This document shows positions 1 through 9,400 of a stretch of 64,000 nt of DNA, piece by piece. Position 1 is the first letter of the stretch, and each line of letters opens with the position of its first letter. The position numbers were made by a program, and so were the translations under genes. The notes below the pieces were generated by a model. It was not told the DNA's origin. It saw nothing but the letters and a program-made list of their open reading frames with translations, and did not search any database. Source of the stretch: Shewanella halifaxensis HAW-EB4 (lineage in GTDB: Bacteria > Pseudomonadota > Gammaproteobacteria > Enterobacterales > Shewanellaceae); NCBI RefSeq assembly GCF_000019185.1, contig NC_010334.1:3844001-3908000 (forward strand). Reading direction: 5' to 3'.

Positions 1-54
1 ATCAGTGCTTTTCCCAACTTCTGTGGCTAGTTTATCTACTGTAGTATCTGCCAT
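1..54 (-). CDS. infB: Translation initiation factor IF-2, N-terminal fragment
   Basis: Only the first 18 codons are inside the window. They read MADTTVDKLATEVGKSTD, which resembles the start of gammaproteobacterial IF-2, the GTPase that places fMet-tRNA on the ribosome. The ATG lies 28 bp downstream of the nusA stop on the same strand, the usual rimP-nusA-infB order. The call rests mainly on this gene order; the GTPase domain is beyond the window edge. Confidence 0.85.
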   Translation of the reverse strand, partial: MADTTVDKLATEVGKSTD

Positions 55-82
55 ATATTAAAACTCCCCTCTGCTGATCGAC

Positions 83-1582
83 TTATGCTTCTTCGCCAAA
101 CCAACAGATATTACGGGCAGCCATAATTAGCTCACCTGCTTTTTCTTCTGTTAATTCTTCAATTTCGATCAAATCATCAATGCCTTGTTCGGCTAAATCT
201 TCAAGCGTAATAACGCCTTTGCTTGCCATTACGAATGCCAAGTGTCTATCTAAACCTTCTAATGCTAGAAGATCTTCACTTGGTTCAGCACCATCTAGTG
301 CTTCTTCAGTCGCAAGTGCGCGAGTAGAGATCGCCGCTTTTGCGCGCCCTCTTAATGACTCAACGATATCTTCGTCGAATCCATCAATTTCTAGTAGCTC
401 TGATTCTGGTACATAGGCAATCTCTTCTAGAGAAGTGAAGCCTTCATCAGATAGCAGTTGTGCAAAATCTTCATCAACGTCTAGCGCTTGGATGAACAGA
501 TTCACAACTTTAACACTTTCAGCTTGATGCTTGGCTTTCATGTCATCAACAGTCATGACATTTAGCTCCCAACCCGAAAGTTGTGTCGCTAAACGGATGT
601 TTTGACCGTTACGACCAATCGCTTGAGCTAAGCTGTCTGCTTCAACGGCGATATCCATCGAGTGGTTATCTTCATCAACGATGATAGATGCCACATCTGC
701 TGGTGCCATGCAGTTAATCACGTATTGTGCTGGGTTATCGTCCCAAAGCACGATATCGACGCGCTCACCGCCAAGCTCATTTGATACGGCTTGAACACGT
801 GCGCCACGCATACCAACACAGGCACCGATTGGATCGATACGACGGTCGTTAGACTTAACTGCGATCTTAGCGCGAGAACCTGGATCACGAGCAGCGCCCA
901 TGATTTCAATCATTTCGTCTTGGATCTCAGGTACTTCAACACGGAATAGCTCAATAAGCATATCGGGTTTAGTACGAGTCAAGAATAGTTGTGCACCACG
1001 AGCTTCCGGACGTACAGAGTAAAGTAATGCACGAACACGGTCACCTGGGCGGAAAGATTCACGTGAAATCAAATCTTCTCTAAACAATACGCCATCAGCG
1101 TTATTGCCAAGATCAACAACCACACTCTCGCGATTGCTCTTCTTAACAACACCAACAATCAACTCGCCTTCGCGATCACGGAACTGATCAACAATTTGTG
1201 CGCGCTCAGCTTCACGTACTTTCTGTACGATAACTTGCTTGGCGGTTTGAGTGGTAATTCGGTCAAATGCAACTGAATCGATTTCATCTTCGATGTAACC
1301 GCCCAACTCAATTTCTGGATCGTCATATTTAGCAGCTTCAAGCGTGATCTCACGAAACGGGTTTTCTAATGGCACACCCGCATCTTCAACTACCATCCAA
1401 CGACGGAAAGTTTCATAAGCACCTGTCTTACGGTCGATAGCAACACGAACTTCAATGTCACCTTCGTATTTTTTCTTGGTTGCTGTGGCTAGTGCAATTT
1501 CCAGCGCTTCAAAAATCTTTTCGCGCGGTACACCTTTCTCGTTTGAAACCGCCTCAGCGACTAGCAGAATCTCTTTATTCAT
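83..1582 (-). CDS. nusA: Transcription termination/antitermination factor NusA
   Basis: The 499-residue length matches full NusA. The protein binds RNA polymerase and nascent RNA and controls pausing, intrinsic termination and antitermination. Domains in order: an N-terminal polymerase-binding domain (about 1-130), an S1 domain (about 135-200, GVVKKSNRESVVVDLG), two KH domains (about 200-345, with IGACVGMRGARVQ and AIGRNGQNIRLA as the GxxG loops), and two acidic C-terminal repeats (about 360-495) as in enterobacterial NusA. It is the middle gene of a rimP-nusA-infB operon, 27 bp after rimP. No anomalies seen. Confidence 0.98.
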   Translation of the reverse strand: MNKEILLVAEAVSNEKGVPREKIFEALEIALATATKKKYEGDIEVRVAIDRKTGAYETFRRWMVVEDAGVPLENPFREITLEAAKYDDPEIELGGYIEDEIDSVAFDRITTQTAKQVIVQKVREAERAQIVDQFRDREGELIVGVVKKSNRESVVVDLGNNADGVLFREDLISRESFRPGDRVRALLYSVRPEARGAQLFLTRTKPDMLIELFRVEVPEIQDEMIEIMGAARDPGSRAKIAVKSNDRRIDPIGACVGMRGARVQAVSNELGGERVDIVLWDDNPAQYVINCMAPADVASIIVDEDNHSMDIAVEADSLAQAIGRNGQNIRLATQLSGWELNVMTVDDMKAKHQAESVKVVNLFIQALDVDEDFAQLLSDEGFTSLEEIAYVPESELLEIDGFDEDIVESLRGRAKAAISTRALATEEALDGAEPSEDLLALEGLDRHLAFVMASKGVITLEDLAEQGIDDLIEIEELTEEKAGELIMAARNICWFGEEA

Positions 1583-1609
1583 TGTCTTGCCTCGTTCACC
1601 TTGAATTCA

Positions 1610-2065
1610 TCAAAACTTAGCGATTAAGTTGCCTTTACGGATATTATCCAAAGCAACAATAAGTTCATTTCCATCTACCGACAGATTGAGCATTTGCCCA
1701 TCAACGCCAGTAACGGTGCCTTTTAAATTACGACTACCCGCTACAGGCATCGTTAATTGTACTTTTACAGTCTCACCGATGTAGGCCTTATACTGCTCAG
1801 CAGTGAATAGCAGTCTTTCTACACCCGGAGAAGAAACTTCTAGTGTGTATTCAGATGTAATAGGGTCTTCAACATCTAGCACAGCACTTACTTGGCGGCT
1901 TGCTTCGGCGCAATCCTCAATGAAGATGCCCTTTTCATTGTCTATATATAGACGCAAGATAGAATGCTTACCCGCTTGAATATATTCCAAACCCCAAAGC
2001 TGATGGCCTAATGCTTCAACTGGCGCTTTGAGCATCTCTACCAGTTTGCGTTCTAATGTAGCCAA
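1610..2065 (-). CDS. rimP: Ribosome maturation factor RimP (TTG start)
   Basis: A 151-residue protein starting MATLERKLVEML. RimP assists 30S subunit assembly. The open frame extends further upstream, but I place the start at the TTG at 2065: a strong GGGGGTAA ribosome binding site lies just upstream, and the upstream codons encode no RimP-like sequence. The alpha/beta N-terminal domain (about 1-82) and SH3-like C-terminal domain (about 85-150) fit the family in length. It is the first gene of the rimP-nusA-infB operon and follows two tRNA genes and a terminator. Confidence 0.93.
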   Translation of the reverse strand: MATLERKLVEMLKAPVEALGHQLWGLEYIQAGKHSILRLYIDNEKGIFIEDCAEASRQVSAVLDVEDPITSEYTLEVSSPGVERLLFTAEQYKAYIGETVKVQLTMPVAGSRNLKGTVTGVDGQMLNLSVDGNELIVALDNIRKGNLIAKF

Positions 2066-2147
2066 GGTTACCCCCAGAAAAACAAAAAAGGGCCTAATAG
2101 CCCCAGTACACGTCACCTTGAGTGACAGTTTTATAAGTTGCAGATAA

Positions 2148-2172
2148 CAAAAAACCCCGTAATGACGAGGTT
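2148..2172 (-). terminator. Intrinsic terminator after the tRNA genes
   Basis: On the minus strand AACCTCGT pairs with ACGGGGUU (one G-U pair) around a CAUU loop, followed by a run of T. It lies between tRNA-fMet and rimP and should end the secG/tRNA transcript, at least partly. Confidence 0.65.
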
Positions 2173-2224
2173 GATATATCCAGAACCTGTAACAGTATAG
2201 AAATAAATTTCTTTACTGGGAAGC

Positions 2225-2301
<77 letters not shown>

Positions 2302-2405
2302 ACAACTTGTGCAAGTATATTGAGAATCGTCTCAACTTGCAATAATAAAGGGCTTATCTAACCACTTTATTATCTCCGATTTCGTCATTAACAAAATCAA
2401 AGATT

Positions 2406-2492
2406 TGGTGCGGATGGGGGGACTTGAACCCCCACGAGCTTTCGCTCACCAGCCCCTCAAGCTGGCGTGTCTACCAATTCCACCACATCCGC
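2406..2492 (-). tRNA. tRNA-Leu (GAG)
   Basis: An 87-nt class II tRNA with encoded CCA. The acceptor arms GCGGATG and CATCCGC pair fully, the anticodon stem CCAGC/GCTGG encloses TTGAGGG (anticodon GAG), and there is a long variable arm as expected for tRNA-Leu. It lies between secG and tRNA-fMet on the same strand and is probably co-transcribed with them. Confidence 0.97.
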
Positions 2493-2606
2493 ATAAAACC
2501 GTGTTGTTGACTGTTTTTTCTTGACTGCTACTTTGAGAGGTTAATAGCAGTTTTACAGTCGGTATCAATCGTTGCGGATTGATACCATCATAAGCTTACT
2601 TATGAT

Positions 2607-2942
2607 TTAGTCAGGGATCTTATCTTCTGACTTTTCAGCTTCTTGCTGAACTTGCTCTACAACTTGCGCTGCGTCGCTTCCTAAATCGTCCCATGCACCT
2701 TCAGCTTTAGTGTGATTCGCACTTAAGTTACCGATAGTAAGACTTAGTGCAAAAAACGCTACGGCTAGAACCGCAGTTGAACGAGTCAAAAAGTTACCAG
2801 AACCAGATGAACCGAACAGAGTACCTGATGCACCGGCGCCAAATGAGGCCCCCATGTCAGCACCTTTACCTTGCTGGATAAGGATAAGGCCAACTAGACC
2901 AATCGCAACCATCAAGTAAATAATCATTAGAACTTCATACAT
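2607..2942 (-). CDS. secG: Protein translocase subunit SecG
   Basis: A 111-residue inner-membrane protein with two hydrophobic segments (about 2-22 and 52-72) joined by the typical LILIQQGKGADMGASFGAG loop. SecG is an auxiliary subunit of the SecYEG channel and eases SecA cycling. The C-terminal tail is acidic and rich in Q and E. It begins 1 bp after the tpiA stop, so the two genes are probably translationally coupled. The two tRNA genes follow. Confidence 0.96.
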   Translation of the reverse strand: MYEVLMIIYLMVAIGLVGLILIQQGKGADMGASFGAGASGTLFGSSGSGNFLTRSTAVLAVAFFALSLTIGNLSANHTKAEGAWDDLGSDAAQVVEQVQQEAEKSEDKIPD

Positions 2943-2943
2943 A

Positions 2944-3726
2944 TTATGCGCTCATCGCTATCGTACATAAACTGAGAAATTCGGTAGCATTGAGGCTTAC
3001 ACCGCCAATCAATCCACCGTCTACATCAGGTTGAGCAAACAAGTCTGCTGCATTACTCGGTGTTACGCTACCACCGTACAAAATCCTGATATTTTCTCCG
3101 ATAAATGGAGATACTTCAGAGAGGCGTTTGCGAATAAACGCATGAACTTCCTGTGCCTGCTCTGGCGTAGCGCTCTTACCTGTCCCTACTGCCCATAATG
3201 GCTCGTAGGCGATAATTGCGTTGTCAAAAGCCATGGTACCATTTTTTTCAATGACCACATCTAACTCTTCGGCAATCACTTCAAAAGTGCGTCTTGCTTC
3301 ACGAGCTGGACCCGACTCACCAACACATAATATTGGGGTCAAACCATGTTTCTGAGCTGCAGCAAATTTCTCTGCCACGATAACACTCGTCTCTCCGTAC
3401 ATACGGCGACGCTCTGAATGCCCGATAATAACATATCGACATCCGGAATCTTTTAACATCTGACCAGATATTTCACCAGTATAAGCACCAAAGTCATGTT
3501 GACTTAGGTTTTGCGCGCCCATTCTGACTAAGCAACCATTTAAGGCTTCTTTATTTTCATCCAGTAGCTGTCGTACACTCTCTAAGTAAATAGAAGGTGG
3601 ACACAATACCACTTCCGCTGAATCATCTTGGAGCTTGGTAGCGAATTTTTTGAAAAGCTCTTGCGCAAGTTGCGCACTGCCATTCATTTTCCAATTACCA
3701 GCAACCATGGGACGTCTGAGTGCCAT
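2944..3726 (-). CDS. tpiA: Triose-phosphate isomerase
   Basis: A 260-residue protein starting MALRRPMVAGNWKMNGS. The open frame continues 26 codons upstream, but the ATG at 3726 has a good AAGGAGA ribosome binding site and gives the normal family length. Catalytic residues are recognisable: Lys in GNWKMNG, His in IIGHSERR and Glu in IAYEPLWAVGTG, plus the phosphate-binding loop YGGSV. It interconverts dihydroxyacetone phosphate and glyceraldehyde 3-phosphate in the cytoplasm. It lies between glmM and secG, as in other members of this group. Confidence 0.97.
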   Translation of the reverse strand: MALRRPMVAGNWKMNGSAQLAQELFKKFATKLQDDSAEVVLCPPSIYLESVRQLLDENKEALNGCLVRMGAQNLSQHDFGAYTGEISGQMLKDSGCRYVIIGHSERRRMYGETSVIVAEKFAAAQKHGLTPILCVGESGPAREARRTFEVIAEELDVVIEKNGTMAFDNAIIAYEPLWAVGTGKSATPEQAQEVHAFIRKRLSEVSPFIGENIRILYGGSVTPSNAADLFAQPDVDGGLIGGVSLNATEFLSLCTIAMSA

Positions 3727-3935
3727 CACTGTCTCCTTTGAAAGCGGCGAGAATAATAGCGAACCGCTTGTTAAGTTACAATACCTAAAGGCGTTATTTT
3801 TCAAAAATACGGCGAGAACGCGTGTTTTTTACGCTACCAATAAGCGAGCAGTACGATTAATAGCTACTTAGCTGCTAAATTAACCGCACTTGCCAATAAT
3901 GCCTTGTAAATACCTCTATTAATTAGACTAAGTAA

Positions 3936-5273
3936 TTAGACTAAGTTGCGAACGGCGTCAGCAATATAGTGGGCATATTCTGTCACAGCTTCCTGCTCAT
4001 CGCCCTCGACCATGACTCGTAACAAAGGTTCGGTACCCGATTTACGTAATAATACTCGACCTCGAGCCCCTAGTTTTTGCTCTACTTCAGCTTTAGCTGC
4101 TAGCACAATCTCTGAAACCAGTGGATCGTTATCCCCTTCAAAACGCACATTAACCAAGACTTGTGGCAACATCTTAATATCAGCAGTTAGCTCTTCTAGA
4201 GTAGCATTTTGACGTTGCATAGCGGCTAATACCAAAATACCCGCAACGATGCCATCACCGGTTGTGCCATGATCTAAGTTCAAAATATGTCCGGAGTTTT
4301 CACCACCGATGCGCCAGTCATGTTCTTTTAGCAGCTCCATCACATAGCGGTCACCCACTTTAGAGCGAACAAATGGAATATCGAGCGCTTGTAGAGCAAG
4401 ATCTAGGCCGAGGTTTGACATCAAGGTACCAACCACACCGCCGCGCAGCACACCACGCTTTTGCGCATCACAGGCTAAGATGTATAAGATCTCATCACCA
4501 TCGATTACACGTCCATGACGGTTAACCATCATGATACGGTCGCCATCACCATCGAGCGCGATACCTAAATCGGCATTTTCAGCCAATACGGTCTCACAGA
4601 TCTGCCCCATCGATGTCGCACCGACTTTATCGTTAATATTCAGACCATTTGGCTTATCACCAATTGCAATCACTTCGGCGCCTAGTTCTTTAAACACACT
4701 CGGCGCGATATGGTAGGTCGCACCATGAGCGCAATCGACGACAATCTTAAGTCCGCTTAACGTCTGCTCGGCAGGGAAATGGCCTTTACAGTATTCAATA
4801 TAGCGACCCGCGGCATCATCAATTCGAACCACTTTACCCAGTTCATGAGACTCGACACAAGTTAATGGCTTATCAAGTTCGGCTTCAATTTCAAGCTCGA
4901 CTTCATCATCTAACTTGCTACCATCATTTGCGAAAAATTTAATACCATTATCGTAATAAGGATTGTGTGATGCACTAATCACGATCCCGGCCTCGGCGCG
5001 GAATGTGCGCGTCAAATAGGCAACCGCAGGCGTCGGCATTGGGCCAATCAACATCACATCTAAGCCAGCAGCAGATAGTCCTGCCTCTAACGCCGACTCA
5101 AATAGGTAACCAGAGATCCGCGTATCTTTACCTATGATCACTTTTTGCGTGCCAGAGCGAGATAAAACCCGCCCTGCAGCCCAACCAAGCTTAAGTGCAA
5201 GCTCTGGGGTCATCTTGCCCGCACCCACTTTGCCACGAATACCATCAGTTCCGAAAAATTGTCTTTGCTTCAC
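3936..5273 (-). CDS. glmM: Phosphoglucosamine mutase
   Basis: A 445-residue protein that converts glucosamine 6-phosphate to glucosamine 1-phosphate for UDP-GlcNAc, and so for peptidoglycan and lipid A. The phosphoserine is Ser102 in ISASHNP, the metal loop is DGDGDR near residue 242, and the sugar-phosphate loop RKSGTEP lies near the C terminus. The start is GTG with a GGAG ribosome binding site. It lies between folP and tpiA; about 210 bp separate it from tpiA, so tpiA may have its own promoter. Confidence 0.97.
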   Translation of the reverse strand: MKQRQFFGTDGIRGKVGAGKMTPELALKLGWAAGRVLSRSGTQKVIIGKDTRISGYLFESALEAGLSAAGLDVMLIGPMPTPAVAYLTRTFRAEAGIVISASHNPYYDNGIKFFANDGSKLDDEVELEIEAELDKPLTCVESHELGKVVRIDDAAGRYIEYCKGHFPAEQTLSGLKIVVDCAHGATYHIAPSVFKELGAEVIAIGDKPNGLNINDKVGATSMGQICETVLAENADLGIALDGDGDRIMMVNRHGRVIDGDEILYILACDAQKRGVLRGGVVGTLMSNLGLDLALQALDIPFVRSKVGDRYVMELLKEHDWRIGGENSGHILNLDHGTTGDGIVAGILVLAAMQRQNATLEELTADIKMLPQVLVNVRFEGDNDPLVSEIVLAAKAEVEQKLGARGRVLLRKSGTEPLLRVMVEGDEQEAVTEYAHYIADAVRNLV

Positions 5274-5354
5274 TTTAACTCCAGACTTATCACTCGGTAG
5301 TTTGAATCCTTCAATCCTACCGTAAAAACACTGACTTTAGCTGAACACTTAATG

Positions 5355-6197
5355 TTAGCTTAAAGCGTTATAATTCCTTGTTGCACTTAAAACCGCGAGC
5401 ATATCGCTGGTTTCTTGCACATCATGCACTCGCAATATTTTTGCACCTGCTTGTATTGCCAACATATTACCAGTAAGTGTGGCACTGAGTCTTTGTGATA
5501 CCTCACGTCCGAGTAACTGTCCAAACATGCTCTTACGCGATAAACCCGCAAGAACAGGTAAGCCCAATTGCAATAGCTCAGGCATTCGATTAAGCAGCTC
5601 ATAATTGTGAGCGAGAGATTTACCAAAACCAAAGCCTGGATCGAGCACGATTTGCTCACGCCTTATACCTGCCGCAAGACAAGCATCGATGCGTTCACAA
5701 AAAAACTGGCTAATGTCACTGATAATATCTTCATAATGAGGGGCATCTTGCATCGTTCTTGGCTGCCCCTGCATATGCATCAGGCAAACTGGCACACCCA
5801 ATTGGGCGGCAACGTCTAATGCTCCAGCCTCTTGCAGTGCTCTAACGTCATTAATTAGATGTGCCCCTGCCTCAACAGCCGCCTTCATCACGGTCGCCTT
5901 ACTGGTATCTATCGAGATCCACACCTTATGGGTGCGGCTAACGTAATCGATTAACGGAAGCACTCGAGCCAGCTCATCTTCAACAGACACCTCTTTCGCG
6001 CCTGGACGGGTCGACTCGCCACCGATATCGATAATCTTTGCCCCTTGAGCCACCATTAGATCGGCTTGTCGGCAGGCGGTTTCGAACGATGAGTACTCAC
6101 CGCCATCAGAAAATGAGTCAGGCGTGACATTGAGGATCCCCATAATGACGGGAGAGTTCAATTCAAGAGATGTATGACCACTGGTTAATATAGACAA
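5355..6197 (-). CDS. folP: Dihydropteroate synthase
   Basis: A 280-residue TIM-barrel enzyme that joins p-aminobenzoate to dihydropterin pyrophosphate in folate synthesis and is the sulfonamide target. Signatures are ILNVTPDSFSDGG (about 21-33) and IDIGGESTRPGA (about 57-68), with the conserved DPGFGFGKS later. The apparent start is TTG at 6197 with only a weak GGAA ribosome binding site; the first in-frame ATG falls inside the conserved first strand. It is 81 bp upstream of glmM in the usual order. Confidence 0.96.
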   Translation of the reverse strand: MSILTSGHTSLELNSPVIMGILNVTPDSFSDGGEYSSFETACRQADLMVAQGAKIIDIGGESTRPGAKEVSVEDELARVLPLIDYVSRTHKVWISIDTSKATVMKAAVEAGAHLINDVRALQEAGALDVAAQLGVPVCLMHMQGQPRTMQDAPHYEDIISDISQFFCERIDACLAAGIRREQIVLDPGFGFGKSLAHNYELLNRMPELLQLGLPVLAGLSRKSMFGQLLGREVSQRLSATLTGNMLAIQAGAKILRVHDVQETSDMLAVLSATRNYNALS

Positions 6198-6215
6198 AAT
6201 AAAGTTCCGTAAACA

Positions 6216-6240
6216 AGAAAACCCCTAGACGGGGTTTTCT
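6216..6240 (-). terminator. Intrinsic terminator between ftsH and folP
   Basis: A 10-bp stem (AGAAAACCCC/GGGGTTTTCT) with a 5-nt loop, followed on the minus strand by a T-rich stretch. It lies 16 bp after the ftsH stop. If efficient, folP-glmM must rely on read-through or on a promoter very close to folP. Confidence 0.8.
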
Positions 6241-6255
6241 TTATTAAACTAAAGA

Positions 6256-8208
6256 TTACTTAGCTGGTGACTCGTCAACATCGTTGACATCAGGCTTGTC
6301 TTCTTTAACTTCCTTGATCTCTTCTGTCTTTTCAGACGAAGTGTCATTGTTATCGCTATCGTCAGACTCTAGGTCTTTTTCCCACTCAGCTGGCATACGC
6401 ACTTCACGACGCGCCATCAAATCACTAATTTGATTCGAATCGATAGTTTCATACTTCATCAATGCGTCTTTCATCGAATGGAGGATATCCATATTTTCGG
6501 TTAGGAAAGTATGAGCTCTTCCGTAGTTTGCATCGATAAGCAACTTCACTTCGGTGTCGATAACGCGAGCAGTGTCATCAGACATATGCTGAGACTTACC
6601 CATGCTACGTCCTAAGAACACTTCATTTTCATCTTCAGCGTAAAGTACAGGGCCTAGCTTCTCAGAGAAGCCCCACTGAGTCACCATGTTGCGTGCAATA
6701 GATGTCGCATACTTAATATCTTGTGATGCGCCGGTAGACACTTTCTCACTACCGTAAATCAAATCTTCAGCAATACGTCCACCGTAGGCAACTGAGATCT
6801 GACTCTCGAGTTTACGACGGCTCTGACTGATGGCATCCGCTTCTGGCAAGAAGAAAGTCACACCAAGAGCACGGCCACGTGGAATGATAGTTACCTTGTG
6901 AACAGGATCGTGTTCAGGAACCAAACAACCCACAATCGCATGACCCGCTTCGTGATACGCGGTCATCTCTTTCTCTTCTTCCGACATCACCATGGTACGA
7001 CGCTCTGCGCCCATCATGATCTTGTCTTTTGCACTTTCAAACTCTTCCATACCCACGACGCGGCGACTGTTACGAGCAGCAAATAACGCAGCTTCGTTAA
7101 CAAGGTTCGCAAGGTCGGCACCAGAGAAGCCCGGTGTACCACGAGCGATAACACTAGCTTTAACGCCATCAGCCAAAGGTACTTTGCGCATATGTACCTT
7201 AAGGATCTGCTCACGACCACGGACATCAGGTAAGCCAACAACCACTTGACGGTCGAAACGGCCTGGACGCAGTAGCGCAGCATCGAGTACATCTGGACGG
7301 TTAGTCGCAGCGATAACAATAATACCTTCGTTACCTTCGAAACCATCCATCTCAACTAGCATCTGGTTCAATGTCTGCTCACGCTCATCGTGACCACCAC
7401 CCACACCCGCACCGCGCTGGCGACCTACGGCATCGATCTCATCGATAAAGATGATACAAGGTGCAGACTTCTTCGCTTGTTCGAACATGTCACGCACTCG
7501 AGATGCACCAACACCGACAAACATTTCTACGAAATCAGAACCTGAAATAGTAAAGAAAGGAACCTTAGACTCGCCAGCAATTGCCTTAGCAAGCAAAGTT
7601 TTACCTGTACCAGGAGGACCGACAAGTAACACACCAGTAGGGATACGACCACCCAGCTTCTGGAACTTAGTCGGCTCTTTCAGGTAATCAACCAATTCTT
7701 TAACGTCTTCTTTAGCTTCGTCACAACCTGCAACGTCACCAAAAGTCGTTTTAATTTGGTCTTCGCTCATCAATTTGGCTTTACTCTTACCAAATGACAT
7801 CGCGCCTTTACCGCCACCGCCTTGCATCTGACGCATGAAGAAAATCCACACACCGATAAGCAGTAGCATTGGGAACCAAGAGATAAAGATCTGAGTTAAG
7901 AACCCTGACTCTTCAGCTTCTTCGCCCTTGAATGTAATACCCTTGCGATTTAATTCATTAATTAGATCTAAGTCTGGTAACGGCATAACAGTGACAAACT
8001 TTTCACCGGTACGCGTTGTTCCCTCAATAGTGCGCTGGTCGCTTTTAACCGTTGCAGTATTGACTTGTCCATCTTTAACGTTATCTAAAAATGTTGAATA
8101 ATCCATCTTCTGCTTAGTCGAAGAAGAGGGGGAATAGCCCTGAAAAACTGACATCAACACAACGGCGATGACAACCCAGAGAATTAAATTTTTTGCCATG
8201 TCACTCAA
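6256..8208 (-). CDS. ftsH: ATP-dependent zinc metalloprotease FtsH
   Basis: A 650-residue membrane AAA+ protease for membrane and regulatory proteins such as sigma-32 and LpxC. Two membrane segments (about 7-24 and 102-122) flank a periplasmic domain. Then come Walker A GPPGTGKT (about 195), Walker B IIFIDEID, the SRH arginines in RPGRFDRQ, and the zinc site HEAGH near 415. The acidic, Ser/Asp-rich tail is typical of gammaproteobacterial FtsH. It pairs with rlmE upstream, as in E. coli. Confidence 0.98.
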   Translation of the reverse strand: MSDMAKNLILWVVIAVVLMSVFQGYSPSSSTKQKMDYSTFLDNVKDGQVNTATVKSDQRTIEGTTRTGEKFVTVMPLPDLDLINELNRKGITFKGEEAEESGFLTQIFISWFPMLLLIGVWIFFMRQMQGGGGKGAMSFGKSKAKLMSEDQIKTTFGDVAGCDEAKEDVKELVDYLKEPTKFQKLGGRIPTGVLLVGPPGTGKTLLAKAIAGESKVPFFTISGSDFVEMFVGVGASRVRDMFEQAKKSAPCIIFIDEIDAVGRQRGAGVGGGHDEREQTLNQMLVEMDGFEGNEGIIVIAATNRPDVLDAALLRPGRFDRQVVVGLPDVRGREQILKVHMRKVPLADGVKASVIARGTPGFSGADLANLVNEAALFAARNSRRVVGMEEFESAKDKIMMGAERRTMVMSEEEKEMTAYHEAGHAIVGCLVPEHDPVHKVTIIPRGRALGVTFFLPEADAISQSRRKLESQISVAYGGRIAEDLIYGSEKVSTGASQDIKYATSIARNMVTQWGFSEKLGPVLYAEDENEVFLGRSMGKSQHMSDDTARVIDTEVKLLIDANYGRAHTFLTENMDILHSMKDALMKYETIDSNQISDLMARREVRMPAEWEKDLESDDSDNNDTSSEKTEEIKEVKEDKPDVNDVDESPAK

Positions 8209-8268
8209 ATTACTCGACCTCTTTTAAAGTCTTTCGAAAACTAATGTTAGAGTACTTACGGTAGATTA

Positions 8269-8898
8269 CTACAACTTGTACCCGGTCGCCACAAGATAGA
8301 CTTCACGCGAACGTGGACGTGAAGAATCTGGCTTACGTGTTTTAACCGTTTTGAACGCCTCTTTAACCGCTTTCATGTATTCATCAAAGCCCTCCCCCTG
8401 AAAGACTTTAACAGCAAAACAACCGTTAGGTGCCAATACTTGATGACACATATCTAACGCAAGTTCTACTAAATACATGGCTCGAGGCTGATCAACACCA
8501 CCTGTACCACTCATATTCGGTGCCATATCAGATAGCACCACATCAACCTTGGCATCGCCCACTCGGGTCAACAATGCGTCCAGTACTTTTTCTTCGCGAA
8601 AATCACCCTGTAGGAAATCAACGCCAACAATCGGATCCATCGGTAAAATATCACAAGCGATAACTTTACCCTTGTCTCCTGCCAATTTAACGGCTACCTG
8701 AGACCAACCACCAGGTGCAGCCCCTAAATCTACAACAGTCATCCCCGGACGAATGAGTTTATCTTTTTCTTGGATCTCTTCAATCTTAAAAGCCGCACGC
8801 GACCTTAAACCGCGCTTCTGCGCTAGTTTGACATAGTGATCATCGAAATGTTCCTGCATCCAGCGAGAAGAACTGGCTGTTCGTTTTTTTCCTGACAT
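8269..8898 (-). CDS. rlmE: 23S rRNA 2'-O-methyltransferase RlmE (FtsJ)
   Basis: A 209-residue methyltransferase for U2552 of 23S rRNA in the 50S subunit. The SAM-binding motif is VVDLGAAPGGWSQ (about 55-67). Lys38, the Asp in LSDMAPN, the Lys in AVKVFQG and the Glu in SREVYLV match the family K-D-K-E tetrad. It lies 60 bp upstream of ftsH, the heat-shock-linked order known from E. coli, and is divergent from yhbY. Confidence 0.97.
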   Translation of the reverse strand: MSGKKRTASSSRWMQEHFDDHYVKLAQKRGLRSRAAFKIEEIQEKDKLIRPGMTVVDLGAAPGGWSQVAVKLAGDKGKVIACDILPMDPIVGVDFLQGDFREEKVLDALLTRVGDAKVDVVLSDMAPNMSGTGGVDQPRAMYLVELALDMCHQVLAPNGCFAVKVFQGEGFDEYMKAVKEAFKTVKTRKPDSSRPRSREVYLVATGYKL

Positions 8899-8936
8899 TT
8901 AAAATCCGCAACAAAATTGAGAGTTACACAAAGCCT

Positions 8937-8965
8937 ATATAAGGGTAGAATAGCGGGTTTTCAAC
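8937..8965 (-). promoter_or_regulatory. Candidate sigma-32 promoter for rlmE-ftsH
   Basis: On the minus strand GTTGAAA (8965-8959) is followed after 13 nt by CCCTTATAT (8945-8937). This resembles the heat-shock consensus CTTGAAA and CCCCATNT with about three mismatches. In E. coli the rlmE-ftsH operon is under sigma-32, which supports the call, but the -10 match is imperfect. Confidence 0.4.
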
Positions 8966-8991
8966 AGTAACTCAGCATAAAGTTGGTATAA

Positions 8992-9291
8992 ATGAACTTA
9001 ACAACCAAACAAAAACAGCACTTAAAGGGCTTAGCGCATAGTCTCAAGCCTGTAGTGATGCTTGGTGGCAACGGCTTGACTGAGGGAGTGCTGGCTGAAA
9101 TTGATAATGCACTTTCACATCATGAATTGATTAAAGTGAAAGTAGCCTCTGGTGACAGAGAGCTTAAAAACGCTATCGTAGATGCCATTGTACGTGAAAC
9201 TAAAGCTGAAAAAGTACAGCTTATCGGTCACGTTTTAGTACTGTTCCGTCAGTCTGAAGAAATGAAAATTGCTGTGCCTAAGGCAAAGTAA
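8992..9291 (+). CDS. yhbY: Ribosome-associated RNA-binding protein YhbY (CRM domain)
   Basis: A 99-residue single-domain CRM/YhbY protein. MNLTTKQKQHLKGLAHSLKP at the start and MLGGNGLTEGVL with the GxxG-type loop are characteristic. Family members bind pre-50S ribosomal particles. It is divergent from rlmE, an arrangement conserved in E. coli, and ends in a strong terminator. Confidence 0.95.
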   Translation: MNLTTKQKQHLKGLAHSLKPVVMLGGNGLTEGVLAEIDNALSHHELIKVKVASGDRELKNAIVDAIVRETKAEKVQLIGHVLVLFRQSEEMKIAVPKAK

Positions 9292-9344
9292 TTAACAAAA
9301 GCTTTTTCATTAATTTAAAAAAGCCTTTGTAAGATAAATAAAAG

Positions 9345-9377
9345 GAGCCGCTGATTTATTCAGCGGCTCTTTTTTTA
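9345..9377 (+). terminator. Intrinsic terminator of yhbY
   Basis: A 9-bp GC-rich stem (GAGCCGCTG/CAGCGGCTC) with a 7-nt loop followed by eight T on the plus strand. Confidence 0.9.
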
Positions 9378-9400
9378 TCCAACTTTTGTCAATTTGGATA